A stretch of DNA of 64,000 nucleotides from Blasia pusilla (GCA_050084515.1 CM114272.1:30814001-30878000), one strand, 5' to 3'; counted from the stretch's first letter, positions 47,371 to 60,905 are shown. A program made the numbers and translations. The notes: a model not told the origin generated them from the letters alone.

Positions 47371-48780
47371 TCTAAATTTCCCTAATAAAAGTGGTTTTGG
47401 ATACTTCTAAGCAAGCTACTCGGCAAGCGCTCTTTAATGTAAAAGATACAGGAATCTTAGATTAGTTGAATGGGAATTATTAGGGCTACGGGGAAAGGTT
47501 CGGGGAGGGGAGAAATCTCCACACGAGTGGAATTTATTAATAATAATAACTTTTTTTTAAAAATTTAAATGGAGGAAAATTAGTATCCGGAAGAGACAAA
47601 AACCTCTTTCATACTTCCCTATAAAAAGCCATTCCAAGTGGGCACACCAAAACACCTGCCATTTTTCTTAATTCGAAAATCCGGGTTTGTCCAATAATAT
47701 TATATAGATGTGATATTATATTATTTTTCATGGAATTATATATGAATGAAGTAAATATGAATGATATTAGGTACGTGATGTTTAAATTCTTTTAATATCT
47801 CTTTTTTATATGACTCCCTCTTTCAAAATGACATGTGTCGACACCTAAGAACCCTTAGAAGACAGGTGTCAACACTCGACGAGGGTTTCTTCAAACTTGT
47901 CTTTTTTAATTATATAGATGTTGTGTTAAAAAATTATTAAGTTCATCCGAAAAAAAGTTCCATGTATATAATATTATAGTAGAAGATTAAGATGATTTTT
48001 TGAAATAAAAAATTTTAATTATAATATATACAAATAAATTTAAGATCATATTTTTGTAAAAATGGAGATATATCTATCATTCTAAAATTTTCATATGAGT
48101 CAAAGGGGACCTTGTGCATTGCTTTTCTTACTCTATGGGAAACTACTCAAGTATTATTCAAAATGTTGTAAGAGAAAGAATACCTTTTGCTTAACTCTCC
48201 ATCCTTTGTAAATTATTGCATTTTATCAAGGCAACTAAAATTATAGATTTATACAATATGAGAAAAGTGGTGATAAGATGCCCTTTTTCATAAACCAAGT
48301 TTTGTTGAGACTTACTATTTCAAAAGATCAAGATTCTCTGGTTTTCACAATTGTAATTGATTGATATAACACTAATAATACATTTGGTAATATTTTCTAC
48401 CTTCATAGAGGATGCTCAATCAAACTTCAGTTTAGTATTTTCTCCTAAGCTTGGGGTCCGTAATTTTATCATCCATACTCTTTTGGAGGTTTGGAAGGAT
48501 TTTCTGCAACTTGATAGCTACAAATTGATAGGTTTCACATAGAATGGTGTCTCTACAATCGTCAGAAGCCAAAATTGCAGAGGTTGCTCATTTAGAACAA
48601 CAATTTAACTCGTTTCTTCTTTTGATGCATTATATTCTGGATAGGAAAAATCTTGCAACTTTGGCATTTGCTAAACTTCCAAAGCATTAGGTTTTAGAAC
48701 TATTTTGAGAGAATTAGACTCTATCTTAAAACCTAAATTATATAGCTTGTTTACCTTATTTTAAGAGATCTTCTAAGGTA
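47371..48780. other. very AT-rich intergenic DNA
   Basis: The segment at 47826-47890 (ACATGTGTCGACACC, AGACAGGTGTCAACAC) resembles 26100-26185 in inverted orientation. No gene recognised. Confidence 0.45.
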
Positions 48781-48784
48781 CACT

Positions 48785-49055
48785 CGGGCTCGGCCATCCT
48801 GCACCCATTTTGTAGCATGCATGAAGCCCGCGCACGGCCCGCACCAAGCCATTGGCTAAGCCTCCCCAATGGACGCGCAGCTTGCCCTGCATGCCTCGGG
48901 TGGGCTTCGTGCGGGCTACAAAATGGGTGTGGTCAGGTTGAGCCGAGGTCTATGTTACAGGCTCCAAGAGATTGGATGCGGTCCATGGGTACCGGGCTCC
49001 GCACGAACATGTTCGTTCAAGGGACAGACACAAACTTTGTCTATGTGCAACCTTG
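48785..49055. mobile_element. hAT-like MITE, copy 4 (left end missing)
   Basis: The right end GACACAAACTTTG...CTATGTGCAACCTTG matches copies 1-3 and ends at 49055. The interior is GC-rich (GGGCTTCGTGCGGGCT) like copy 2 and contains an inverted pair, CACCCATTTTGTAGC near 48805 with GCTACAAAATGGGTG near 48915. No left CAAGGTTGC end was found, so it is 5'-truncated or diverged; the left coordinate is approximate. Confidence 0.6.
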
Positions 49056-52000
49056 CCACCTACTAAAGATGATAGGAATGCATATGAAAATCTATCCAAA
49101 AAATTGAGATCACTTTTACTTTCTTATGACATCTTTACAAGTATGACTAAAGAGTTGGCTTGATAAATATTGAATGAATTGTATGGATATTTTGAAAGGG
49201 AAGTCCTACAAGTGTCTCTTATTAGTTACACTACACTAACATAGGAATGATAATCATTTAATTTTATGGCCACAATTAAGTGAAATGACCAACACTAGGG
49301 ACTACCTGATTGTGAGTTATGGTGTCGCAACCCCTTAATAGTCAGATGTGCGTTGATGTGGAACATCCAAATTCTAGTAGGCTCACACTAGAACAGATGC
49401 CCGTCGGAGAAGTCTTTTGAAGGAGACACAAAATATGAGATGTGAGCAAGACTAGGAATTTTACGTGATCAAGGTCGTGACCCACAAAACCGAGACCAAA
49501 CATCAAGAAACTCCCATGAGAGTTGGGCACCAAGAAGATTTGGAACTTACCTAGCGTTTGAGGTATACACGGTGTTTAAGGTCATAGCGACGAGACTCAA
49601 TATGTGTTTAGGATGAATAACATGGCGTTAGAAATCTTATGCAAAGACAATCCCAACATACCAAGTATCCAATCAAATGCATGAATAGAGATTGAGAAAC
49701 TATCCCTCAACTATCAGATTGGTAATTAGGTTGAGGACCGAAATGAGCGGCCCAAGAAGACTTTCCCAAAGGTGGAGATGGGGTGAGATCTCTAGAACTA
49801 CATATAAGGGGGAGGGCGTCCGAGAGGGCCTTCGAGGGATGCTTGGAACTTGAACTCCACTTTGGGGATCTACGGGGCAAATCAAGGGCACGAAATGGAT
49901 CGGAAGGTTGGCTCCAGAGTGTGGACACCAAGCCAAGTCCAAGGGAGCAAATTATGGATGTCAACCTTGGACCTCGACCCATGACTCGTATCTTGGGTCT
50001 TGGTTAGAGACTCATTCAAGATTCTATCAGATAATAGGAACCGCCAGGCGCCTAATCGCCATTTTAGATGTCTAGATTATCTAGGTAGTCGGTCCCAAGT
50101 CTAGGAAGACTTGCCCGTGTTTGAAGTGAGGCCTAGGGATATGAACTATTAAGCTTGATGAATGGCTGAGTTGAGAACTCGAATAGACATGAGGTTGATG
50201 GACTGAAACCATGACTAATGTAAGTGCGTTTGGGAATAGATCAACAGTGTGAGTGTGTCCTACAAAATGCAAGCTTCCGTACCGCATAAGATCGTCATTC
50301 AAGAGAGTAGGCGCATGACATATGGTAAGTTGGAGTGAATTAAATTACTTTTGCACTCTTTTGTTCACAAAATTCATGTTACAAGAATCCAATATATTAG
50401 CATTGCTTAAATGATACATATAATTTTGAGAGTATTTGAAATTCATATTATAATTAAAATTAAATCACGAAATAGACTTCGCAAAAATCAAGATTGCTTT
50501 AGAAACAAGATTCAACTAATAGAATACGCATGATCCTTTTAATCAAATAACATTTGGGTTTTGATTGTCACATAGGCAAAATAGAGGGACCATATCAATC
50601 ATGGGGTATCCAATGGTAAATTCACAATCAAATATTCATAAAGTTTTCAAAAAAAAGTTTACCAAATACTATAGTTATGCCAAATCTTGTTCACAAGTTG
50701 TTCCAATTGATAATCATGATATATTACTTGAATTTATGATTTATGGAAGAATTTTGCAGATTTTATGTATTTATGCCATAACCTTGAAAATTATCTCTTT
50801 TCAAGAAAATTTCTTCATTTATGAGAGAATCTTATTGTGTGGAAGATTCAGAGGTATGTGAGTTTGTGGTTAAAAGGCTTGGGTTAAAATATCTCCTTGT
50901 TTTTAAAAATTTTCTAATAATGAAGAGGCGTATGCATATAGAAAATTAGTTACCGACTGTGAAATACTTCCAAATTTGGTTATGAGAATCATTTTTCCAT
51001 ACAAAACGAGCAAGAAAGGAAGAGGGAAATTCTATAAATGAGCTCTTAAAGAAAGTATGTGACCAAAATTAAACCATCCAATTTGAAATACAATAGTTAG
51101 AATTGGGGGAGATAAAAATTTGTTCAAAGCACCTCAATATGTTTCCCAAAAAATTGGTTTCAGTACAAATCCTCCCAAACCTTGGTGAAGTGCATAAGAG
51201 CGAGGATTGTGCATTCTTTATAAACTTCAAGTAGAAATCATGAGTGGAAATTCTACCTCAATAAAAATCTCAACTCTAGAAAATAAATTGGAAAGCATGG
51301 CAAACTTAATTTTGAAAGGAAACTACTAAACATGTATTGTCTAGAAAATAGCTATTAGAACCATAGTTCATGGTACCCTCTATCTAAACTAGTCTTATTT
51401 AGTGTTCCTTCCTCATGAAAAATGGATTTGGGAACCAAAGTTTGGATCCTATAAGAAACAAACTTCACTTGAGATTGCTTAAAAAAAGGGGTTTGGGGAA
51501 TCATGCCATGTATCCTCAAAGAGACCACGCATGTACAAAGTGGATATGGGAATCATGATACTTTATATGAAAAATAGCGTTTCATGTATTTGGTCTATAT
51601 GAGAACAATAGCTTTCTCTAATTAAAATAATGACAACCTTAAATTTGGTTAAGAAGTCATTGTATAATTTGCAAAACAATAATTATCTCCCCAATGGTGA
51701 ATGGGATTTAGTACCTTTGAATCAAATTTATAATAACTTTGACTATAAAAAGTAGATATGGAAATCATGGTAGCCTTTAACCAAACTACTGAGTACCTTC
51801 AAATTATATTCCCTCTAGAAAGAGGATTTGGCAATCATGTTCCTCTTATAAAATTTTCTTTGCATGGAAAAGACTCCAATAGGGGGTAGGAAAAATCCCA
51901 AATGGACGTGGGTTATCTTTTCTTTTTATCAAATATTTTCTCTCTAATTTTAGCTTTTTGAAAATCATGATTCCATTCAATGAGATAGTTTTTGGATGTC

Positions 52001-55000
52001 ATCCAAATATAGATCTTTTGGCACATATGAAGTACATCTTAGATATGATTGAAACATAGAAAGTTTTCATTGAGCATAAATATGATTCAATATTTATAAA
52101 GATATGGGATTGTAAGTGGAGACAATATGATAATGGCTAAGCTAGGATCTTTTTGGAGTGTGTTGGTCTCATCCAAAATTTAGACAATCGTTACATTTTC
52201 ATTGAAGATTTGACTTTTTTTTTAAATGACCTTTTGCACTTTGCAATGGAACCTTATGATGTAATTATTATATTACATTTCATGATCAATTAATGATAGA
52301 AAATAAGATTGTAGAAAGTTTGCAAGCTCTATGTAGGGGTATGTTTAACTCTTTTGGTCATGTAGGTGGCTATTAATTCTTTCCATCTTTGACCTATTTT
52401 ACATTTTTCTTGGACTACTTTCTATCATCGATTCTCAAATATATCTAGTATTCATCTAATGACCTTTAGATGGATCTACTATTTTTCTTTCTTGATGGCC
52501 CTTTTTTCTAAGCTTCCAAATTCCATATAATAGAGGCAATTTCAATTGTAGTAACCTCTAAGAAACAAAAAAAAGGCCGACAAAAGTGAGTAGGGAAGAA
52601 ATAAACATGATGAAGTGAGTTCCTTATACTTGAAGAATAAACTCTCATTCTAAAAAATGATTCGTGTGGATATTGAACCTACAAGGCTAGTGCATCCACC
52701 CACAATTCTAGGAATTATCATGGGAAGGCGATCAACTTGGAGATTTACTTGAAAAATTCAAGGATCCATATATATATATATATAAAGGCAATCCATAAAT
52801 TCATTGGCCCTCTTTTTTATGATCTTAGACTCTTTCAATCCAAGGTAATTAAGTATGGTTGTCTTGTTTCACAGATCCCACCTTTGGGTTTATAATCTAA
52901 AGATGAGTTCCATAATGTGCTTCATCAAGAGTATAGCCCCATCTTGAAAAGTCTATGATAACTTGTTTTAACATGTTATCCATTTACAATAAGTGATAAA
53001 GGACCTAAAGTACGCAATCTCACACACCATGATATAGAATCCTATCCATAAGAATCAAATGTAAATGAAGGAAAGAAAGGCCCCATAAAAGAGGATACTC
53101 TTATTAGTTACACATCTCACTTGTGCTCATAGGCACAATGATATCACTAACAACTAAGACACCTAGTTGTGTTTTGTGCCTTAAAATACAAAAGAGATAG
53201 GAACCCCTTAAATAATGCCACTCTTATAAGGAAAGGATGAGTAATAAAAATATGTGACATATCATCTCAAAGATAGCAAGTCAAGTACGTATATTTTGGG
53301 ATCCATAAGACAGATCATAGATGACACGCATATAATTTTTGATGAAAATTTGAGGCAAGTAGGACTAGATACTTGGGGTTGTAAATAGTTTAAAGACCTA
53401 TGTGTTCACTATGTAAGTGAGTTACTCTTAAGAGGTTGCTTGAAACTTACTATTTTGATTGTAATAGTTGTGAAGCAAGAATTATAGTCACTTGAGGGTA
53501 TGTCTAAAACTAAGTGGAAAGAATCAAAGCTTTGAGATTTGTGGGCCATGGCCGGGTGAGTTGGATTCTATCTCTACAATGTAAGTTCTCTATCTTTCTT
53601 GTGTTGGAAAATATTGCAAGAGTTCAATTTTGTAACATAACTATATTTTAGAGAGATTTTTCATCGAGAATATAATAAAGAGAAAGTCTTGCAATAGAAT
53701 TGGCTATTAACACATAGATATAAAGTAGTCTTGGGTTTGCCTTAGAAGCAAATATGGTTGATTATGGGGACATGGTAATAGAAGTTGTTGTTATTTGGAA
53801 AAACTCTACAAAGTTCAAGCGTGAATGTTTATGCTAATCCGAAGAGATACATGGGTTCTCAACCACAAGTAGATTTTGTTTCAAAGGATTATGAGAGTAG
53901 TAAGAGATTGTCTTTTCCTCTTCATAGATAATTTCTTTTGTTTGTAGCTTTGAGTAAATCCTTTAATAACAAATTTGAGCATTTTTCCTTGATCTTCAAT
54001 TTTTTGGAGGCATAGGATCTTTGGCTCCCAAATTATGGAATACTTGGCTAGGTTCAATTCCTACCAAGAATATCATAGTATTTAACAAGTTGTAGCAAGA
54101 ATTGCTTACGACACTCTATGGTGAATTTTTTCATAATTTTAAATTTAAGAACTCATCTTGGAGGAGTTCCACATACCCAAAAATTATCTAGTAGGGGAAA
54201 AAACTAGAAATCTTGGTGGAATATTATTTTGGGAGATTGGCCATTTGATTGGGAAAAATGTGATGATTTGGAGGAAGATTTTTCCAAAGATTGGAGGAAA
54301 GATTAAGATAAACCACGGAAATTCAATCGATATTTTAAAATCAATCCAAGTAACTAATTACATGCCATGACCTCCTCCCCCCCTCCCTACATTTCCTATA
54401 CATTCTATAGGTTCAAACCAATCTTAGTTCAAATGATTACCATATAAAAAGTCCTTTTCTTACTTGCCTTCTAAGATAAACTCCCCAAATCTTGGCATAT
54501 TTTTACCATTCTCAAATTTGATTTCATGCTCACAAATTTGGAGGTATAACACACTAGAGCTAGTCACTCATCCCAGAACCATCCTCGTGAATATGACGAG
54601 CAATTGATTACATGCTAGAGACCCTAAGCCTACAAATCATTGGGCTAGTCTAAGGGGGGTTGAAGATGAGTTAGAGGAGGGGCATCATCTTAAGAAAAAT
54701 TTTAGGTATAAGGCAAGAATAAAACCAAAGACCCTTTGGATTGTAGGGGAGGCTCTAGCCATTGCATTAGAATCCCTTGCATGTTATGGAAAGGAAAAAA
54801 ATGCATGTTTATCCATGATTAAAATAACTAAACCATAGGTTAAAATGGAGGAGGATATGGAAGGATAGATATCAAAGGTAAGATTTGTTAATTGCAACAA
54901 TGTGGTACTATTACGAGAAAGTAATGAATTGAATCAAAGTTAGCTTAGAGAAACTAATTTGCTAACTTCTGATACATGCCTTAATTGTGTTTCTAAAAAT

Positions 55001-56044
55001 ATTTTATCACAAAAGATTCATTCATTGCATCATATTAATTTTCTAGTCATATAAATAGCTTCTCTATAGAGAATAGCTTACAATTGGAAATTAATCTTGT
55101 TATAATACATTTTTCTTTCTAAATTTTCCTATTTAACATATAATCTTTATCATTCCCCTTTATAATATATCTTTTGAATTTTTTCCCTCTCATTGAACAT
55201 ATTTTGTAGTTTGAGACTTTCTAGGTTCTACTTTTGCAAGCTCAAATATCAAAATTTACATATGAATGCATCATCAAAGATCATATTAGCTTTTGTCATT
55301 CAATGTGTAGTTAAAAAGCTTCATTTCTCAATCCTTGATTCTCAAATTTTGCTATGTATTATTGATTAGGTTGGATAATGAGGATTCTTCATACATCTTC
55401 AATTTACAAAAATGATTTTTGGTCTATTTTTTATTGGATGGCTTTGTTCTTCTCATGCACTAGATTTCCTTATTCAAAGATTTTTCGTGCACATACACAT
55501 TACTATGCAATCTCATGGATCATCCCAACACGTGAAAAAAATTTTATACACACATATACACTAAAGCCAAATAACTAAATTAAATTAAAATAGTGCACAC
55601 ATGGTCAATTGCACTCTCAATCATACCTCCGCCCTCTAAGACTAGGAAATCCATACCCTAACATTATATCTCCTACCCAATCCAAAAAGAAGAAAAAGAA
55701 GTGTTACAAAGGCTGAACATGAGATGGATGGCTCTTGAAATCTATGTATTTTCTCTCCTCTCCTAGTATACCCTTGGGAAGAGACAAAATATTCGTCCAA
55801 CCAACTATAGCCCAAACCAATCACTTGCATAAATAAGATATCAAGTGATCGTTGACTCAATCAATAAGTGGTTTGACCCAAAAAAAAATATTGGGTTTGT
55901 TGGAAACATCAATCGTGACATCATAAAGTCATGGCATTAGAGTCACTATATGGCCTTATGTAAACTCAATGTTCAAGTAAATTGCAAGGCTATTCTCCAT
56001 TCTACCCAAAGATTAACTTACCCATTCACTATTGAACAAAGTGG
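49056..56044. other. long AT-rich region, no gene recognised
   Basis: About 7 kb with only short open frames. Near 49330-50080 composition is more balanced, but no motif is seen. A (TA)n run is at about 52771-52786. This is probably ancient repeat DNA beyond recognition by eye. Confidence 0.45.
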
Positions 56045-56491
56045 AGAATGTCTGTCAAGCATGGATAAGGGTGGAGCACGAGTTGTGCCCGACTTTCCTA
56101 ACCTCAATCCTAATCATGTCAAGGTACTCTTTGTAGATAGGCACTAGTTCACTCGCTATTTAGTTTATCACTTTGGGGAGGCGTTCATGAACCAGGTCAT
56201 GTAATCTCCAACTCCGGTGATTCTTCCTATCATCACATATGGAAGGACATGGGATTGTACTTTGTATGTCCTTATATAGCGATCCATGGATATAACTAGG
56301 CCTGCTCAAGTAGGGTTTAACACTGGTTGTGCTATCTTCCTCGTGTACAAGTGTAAAGTAGTTTATAGGGATTTTATAGTTAGGAATTTTGGGGTCTGAT
56401 GTTACAAAGAAATGATTTCCTCGACACTTCCATTTGTGAGAGAATGGAGAGTATACATAATAATTTTGTATTGAAAAAGGAGAACTTCTTA
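56045..56491 (+). repeat. LTR X, partial copy
   Basis: The reverse complement matches 60906-61375 closely, including the TATATAGC segment and TTAGGAATTT. It ends at the gag junction near 56491 (AACTTCTTAGA against AACTTCTTACA). The remaining ~650 bp of the LTR are absent. Confidence 0.7.
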
Positions 56492-56562
56492 GATCCTTCA
56501 TCTTGCATTGACCACGTCTGCCGCAACTAGAAGGTCCGCCCTTACTCGAAAAAAGGCTCTCG
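56492..56562 (-). pseudogene. gypsy gag fragment next to LTR X
   Basis: The minus strand (TCGAGAGCCTTTTTTCGAG, CTAGTTGCGGCAGACG) matches 60836-60905 of the right-hand gypsy gag, up to the same junction with LTR X. Only about 70 bases remain. Confidence 0.7.
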
Positions 56563-56564
56563 AT

Positions 56565-56967
56565 ACGACATCGTGCTCCGTTGTTTAGTGCTTCCGATGT
56601 TATGACGTTGGGAGATATGCCCGTTGAGGTTTTCCGACTGGCCGCTATCACGTTCAGAGGTGATTGGAGAGGAGGTGATGGGCCTGAGCGGATGCTCAGG
56701 CCGTCCACTTCAGATTCATAGCAGGTTGTGGATGCTACGATGGCGGAGATGCCGGCTAGACTTGCGATAGAGCATGCCATGGCTTCTCTTGGTGTTATGT
56801 TGCTGGATAACCGGGGAGAGGTCTTCCAGTTGGTGAGTCCGAGAGCTAGAGCTTTTAGTCCGCAGTGCATCTTGTTGGATTCACGAACCCATAATGTTGG
56901 GGAAAGCGTCATTCAGAGGATTGGGCTTGACAAAGCCGATGTGGAGCGTTGTCCATTCCGGATATTG
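56565..56967 (+). pseudogene. gypsy protease-region fragment
   Basis: Plus-strand sequence collinear with 62990-63440. It shares GATGTTATGACGTTGGGA, the CCGTCCAC-TCAGATTCAT segment, GAGCATGCCATGGCTTCTC and GTTGGGGAAAGCGTCATT, and encodes VMLLDNRGEVFQLVSP, a retropepsin-like block. It stops abruptly at CCGGATA (56967), where sequence on the opposite strand takes over. Confidence 0.75.
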
Positions 56968-57655
56968 CGCATATGATCCTTCCAAACCATACCATCCCGT
57001 CCCTCCAACATGAGTACTCCGGTCGGTAATACTTCGCGCACACGTAGGATTGTGCGTCCTGCAGTGACATCTAGCGTCGTGGATGTCGCCTGCTCTAAAT
57101 ACACGTAATCTCCAATATGAAACCTCCTAATCCCTGGACGATAACCTCCTCCATGGATGGTCGCGTACCTCAATATATCTCTATGTTGAGCAATAGCTAA
57201 GTTCTCAAAGTCCATAGGCATAACTCTACGAAAAATCTCCGCCCTCTGAGAACACGCTTGTACCGACACATCTGGATCATCAAGATCTAACACCTCCGCC
57301 ATGTCACGTCAAAGAACTGTAGGTAAATGTGGCTCTCTCCCAAAAAGCACAAACTATGGTGAAAATGTTGCCAAGGATGCCTGCCGACTAAAGCGATAAC
57401 CCATAGCCAACCATGGCAACTGTAGGTCCCACTCCCTCAACTGTCCTCGCTGCAAGCCATACTTGCGTAATCCTCTCTTTAATGTATGTACTATTCTCTT
57501 CGCCAACCCATCCACCTCAGGATGATCTCTGGACGAGGTGCGGTGATCTATCAGCGCCTGATCACACAAGGCCTGAAACTTTGTACCCTGGTCAGTCAAC
57601 ACCTCCTCCGATGCACAAAAATGACTAAGCACACGATCTAGGAACCCATGAGATG
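56968..57655 (-). pseudogene. Ty3/gypsy integrase C-terminal part
   Basis: The minus strand reads EEVLTDQGTKFQ, HRTSSRDHPEVDGLAKRIV and LKRGLRKYGLQRGQLREWDL, which matches the Ty3/gypsy integrase core. The usual H-P-x-(A/S)-(D/N)-G...E block is present with the catalytic Glu read as Lys (GLAKRIV instead of GLAERIV). The C-terminal domain follows: YRPGIRRFHIGDYVYLEQ and REVLPTGVLMLEGRDGMVW with DHMRN. Two frames are needed (57632-57354 and 57302-56913). Integrase inserts element DNA into the genome; this copy is dead and joined directly to a protease fragment on the other strand. Confidence 0.85.
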
Positions 57656-59879
57656 TTCCCTTGCTCGTGTTACATCTTTTAGGATAGATCGGTGAGATCT
57701 AGTAGAGCGCCTTCGTGAGTCGTGGAGGACAGGCTCAATAGGTTGAGGATGACCTGTTGAGGCCTCGGGAAACCTGAGAGAGCAGATTTTCCCTTCGTTT
57801 CGGCTCATTTGGAGCCATATTGAAGAACTAACTATTTTAGATAAGTACCATTTTGAGTATATGATTGACTTTCTATTTTTGGTAAGTGGCCCTTGACCTC
57901 CTACATCAGGTCAAAAGCCAAGGAGGTGACTTGGGAGAATAGGTTATCATAGAGAGAGCTTGGGAGAAGGGAGGGGTATACCTCAAGGAGAGAGAGCTTA
58001 AGAGCTCATTCTCTCTTTGTTGAACCTCTTGGCATGAGGTGGCGGGACGATGGTCCCTTTCCTTGTGAGTGTAACCCAAGCCTCTCATTAGGAGAATGGG
58101 TTTGGTTGGACATGAGAGAGAATGCACACCTTTGAGAGCTATGGTGTGAGATGGTGTAGAGAGATTGGATCTTACTTTACAAAGAGAGAATGAAAGAGTG
58201 AGAGAGCTTCATGGGGAAGCGGGTAGGTCACTCGTTGCTTTTGAAGGTTGGGGATCGTGTTCCCTGTTCAACGGCTCATGGGAGTGCTCACCGGAGCAAG
58301 GGCTGCTTTGATTGTTCTTTGCATTTTCCGATTTTTCGTGTGGAAGAGTGGCGCGATGAAGTGTTGCCCAATTTCTAATAGGGATTGAATATGGGGGCAG
58401 CTTGCCCAATGCTTGTGCTCTCAGGAGCACCATGAAGCTTTCCGATTTGTACTTTTATAGATTTTACATTTTTGTTGGGAGAAATCAGCGCGGAAGCGGT
58501 GCCAAATTTTGTGTAGGAGAAAGAGACATTGGGCTTTGTGATAGTCCCCGTCAATTTTTACTGGAATGTTCAATTCCAAATATTTTTTGATATTGTTGTA
58601 GATCGTGAAGCTTTGCACATTGTGCAACAAACAGTGCGCAATTTGGAGTTGTGAGTAAAATGGAATGGTCAATCTTGCAAAAATTCCATTGCTAGGCGAT
58701 TTTTAGGGTTAAATTGTTCAAACCCTAAACCAGCCGCCACGCCGACGGCGGCCGTCGCCGTCATAGGTACAGTCACCGTCACTGTCTATGGTCAACCGTC
58801 AGCATCACCATCATCGTCAATGTTCAATTGTCAGCATCAACGGTCAATCATCACTGTCAACGGTCCGTCCTCACCATCAATGGTCAATCGTCACCATCAA
58901 CGGTCCATCGTCGACCGTCCACCAGCCACTTTCGGCCATTGCCGTTGCCTCAACGTTGATGAGAGCCTCATTCGGCCATTGTCCACCCTTTGGTTGCCAT
59001 TGATACCATTACGAAGTGGAGGGTCTTCCACGACCACCGTTGATTCTCTGACTTGCGCCGCCACCACGTACTTTGGTTTGGACGCCACCGTCATCGTAGT
59101 TTCGTCATCAACCAGTCATAGTAGATGACCTGTGGTTATGGTATTTTAGTTTTGGTTTCATGCTGCTATGTTGTGATTGGTAGCCGCTCGATGACGATCG
59201 ACTACCGTGCCGTGACGCCCGTAGCTGCAACGCGCCGCCGATTTTTGCGCCATGCCGCTCATGGCCGCACCGCACCGTCTTGATAGCAAAGCCGCACCAT
59301 CATTGTGGAGCATAGTGTGGGTTTATTGTTAATTGAGGAGGGTATTCTGCCGAGTGCCATTTTCCACCATTGAGGGCCGTGCCGTTCGTAGCCGTTCTGT
59401 ACCGCCTACAATGCCGCACCGTTTCGTTGGAACCGCATTGTCCATCGAGGAGTTTTGAGCAGTGTCAATATGGGAAAAGTATGACTTGCTGATTGGAGGA
59501 GTTGTCTCCACGACCGAGTTGGGGTTGAGATTTGCAGTTGTTGAGGAGTGACATCAACATGTGTTCAGGTTACCCATTTTGATCCTTTACCCTCCACGCG
59601 TGAGGGATTCTGGGATTTGGGTAGTTTATTTGGGGATATTGGGTTGTGTGGATGGTGAGAGCATCATTTATGTATGTGGTTTAGGGGACATAGACCTATG
59701 TGGGATGTTCGGAGTTGAGGGTAGGTTGTCGATGAGATGATAGCCTGGTCGATTTGCCGCACCACGATGCTTGTTGCCACACGTTACACGTTTCGGGGAG
59801 GAAGAGTGTAGATCGAGCGCCACATGTTTGGGATGAGTGATTGAGGGATTACTCGCGAGGTTGAGAGTGATCGTGTGAG
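57656..59879. other. intergenic, possible gypsy LTR/leader, minisatellite
   Basis: Composition becomes more balanced toward the gypsy gag start, so part may be its LTR and leader, but I could not find paired ends or a primer site. A short minisatellite lies at 58790-58925. No reading frame has a recognisable domain. Confidence 0.4.
58786..58925. repeat. short minisatellite, 18-21 bp units
   Basis: Variants of ATCAACGGTCAATCGTCACC repeat about seven times with drifting length (CATCAATGGTCAATCG, CATCAACGGTCCATCG). Low complexity makes the open frames here meaningless. Confidence 0.75.
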
Positions 59880-60905
59880 AGGGGCAGGAGGGTCATCACG
59901 GCGTCCTTTCAGGATTTTGAGAGGCGAGGTAGTGGACATGAGAGTAGCTCTGGAGGGTTTACCCGGAGTGGTGCGAGGTTTTCAGGGTCTCCACGTGAGA
60001 GACCACCTCGATCTCCTTCTCTGTCGTCTTCAGATGAGGGGAATCGTGTAGACGAGTGTGTTAGTGATCCACCGTACACATTGAGTGGTCCTACCAGTTG
60101 GGCGTACGAGATGGACGACCGGGGTAGAGGACCGCGTAGGTTTTTGGGTGTTGTAGCCACCATAGAGCTACACGACTTGATTGCGGAGTTTAGGAGTTGA
60201 TGTGACTCACAGTGGGCTAGGAACTCTAGAGAGTTCTACTTGTTTATAGCATGGAACGGGATGTTCTAGCATATGTTCTAGCATTAAGAGGGGGTACCCA
60301 TGGACGATAACCATGAGTTCTCCCACAGATATGCCCCGGAGATTGAGGCATGACGACTCTACTACAATCCACACTATGTGTCATGGACGGAGCCCTTCCA
60401 AGATGAGGAGGAGAAGTCAGGAGAGGCTACTTCCTCTTCCACTAGTGATGTTTTAGGAGGGGTCACTCGCACTGGAGCTGTTGCACGGTCTAGTCGGGTT
60501 TGTCCTTGGTTCAACCCCATGGTTGAGTTCTTTGCTGAGTTGAGGGCGAGCTACCAGGGGATACGGACGGAGAAGTTGCAGAGCATCCACGACTTCTAGA
60601 GGCTCCCGGGTGAGAGTTTGCGTGAGGCTTACACTCCCTTGTGCCGGTTGATCAACGTCACTCAGGGGGTGACAGAGGCTCAAGCTTTCCAGTCATGGTA
60701 TGCGATGTTGGACCGAACCCTGCGGACACGGGTGCGGGAGGGGTGCTTCTTATGAACACCTCCCCTATGTTGAGAGATGTTTTAAGGACTGCCGAGAATA
60801 TTGAGCGCAACATGGCGGAGGAGAGCGTTGTCGTGTCGAGAGCCTTTCTTCGAGTAAGGGTAGGGCTTCTAGTTGCGGCAAAGATGGTCGATGCAAGATG
60901 AACTC
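59880..60905 (+). pseudogene. gypsy gag relic, N-terminal and core part
   Basis: Segments PWFNPMVEFFAELRASYQGI, RLPGESLREAYTPLCRLINV and AQAFQSWYAMLDRTLRTRVR, then LRDVLRTAENIERNMAE, follow the retrotransposon-gag pattern of a helical core before zinc knuckles. A stop at about 60597 (TAG after IHDF) and a frameshift near 60750 break it. It ends at LTR X. Confidence 0.7.

Noticed and set aside
56160-56912. 250-codon open frame on the minus strand
   Set aside because: It crosses three differently oriented retroelement fragments (protease read backwards, gag, LTR), so it is a chance fusion.
58786-59128. His/Ser-rich open frames
   Set aside because: They are translations of a short minisatellite in several frames.
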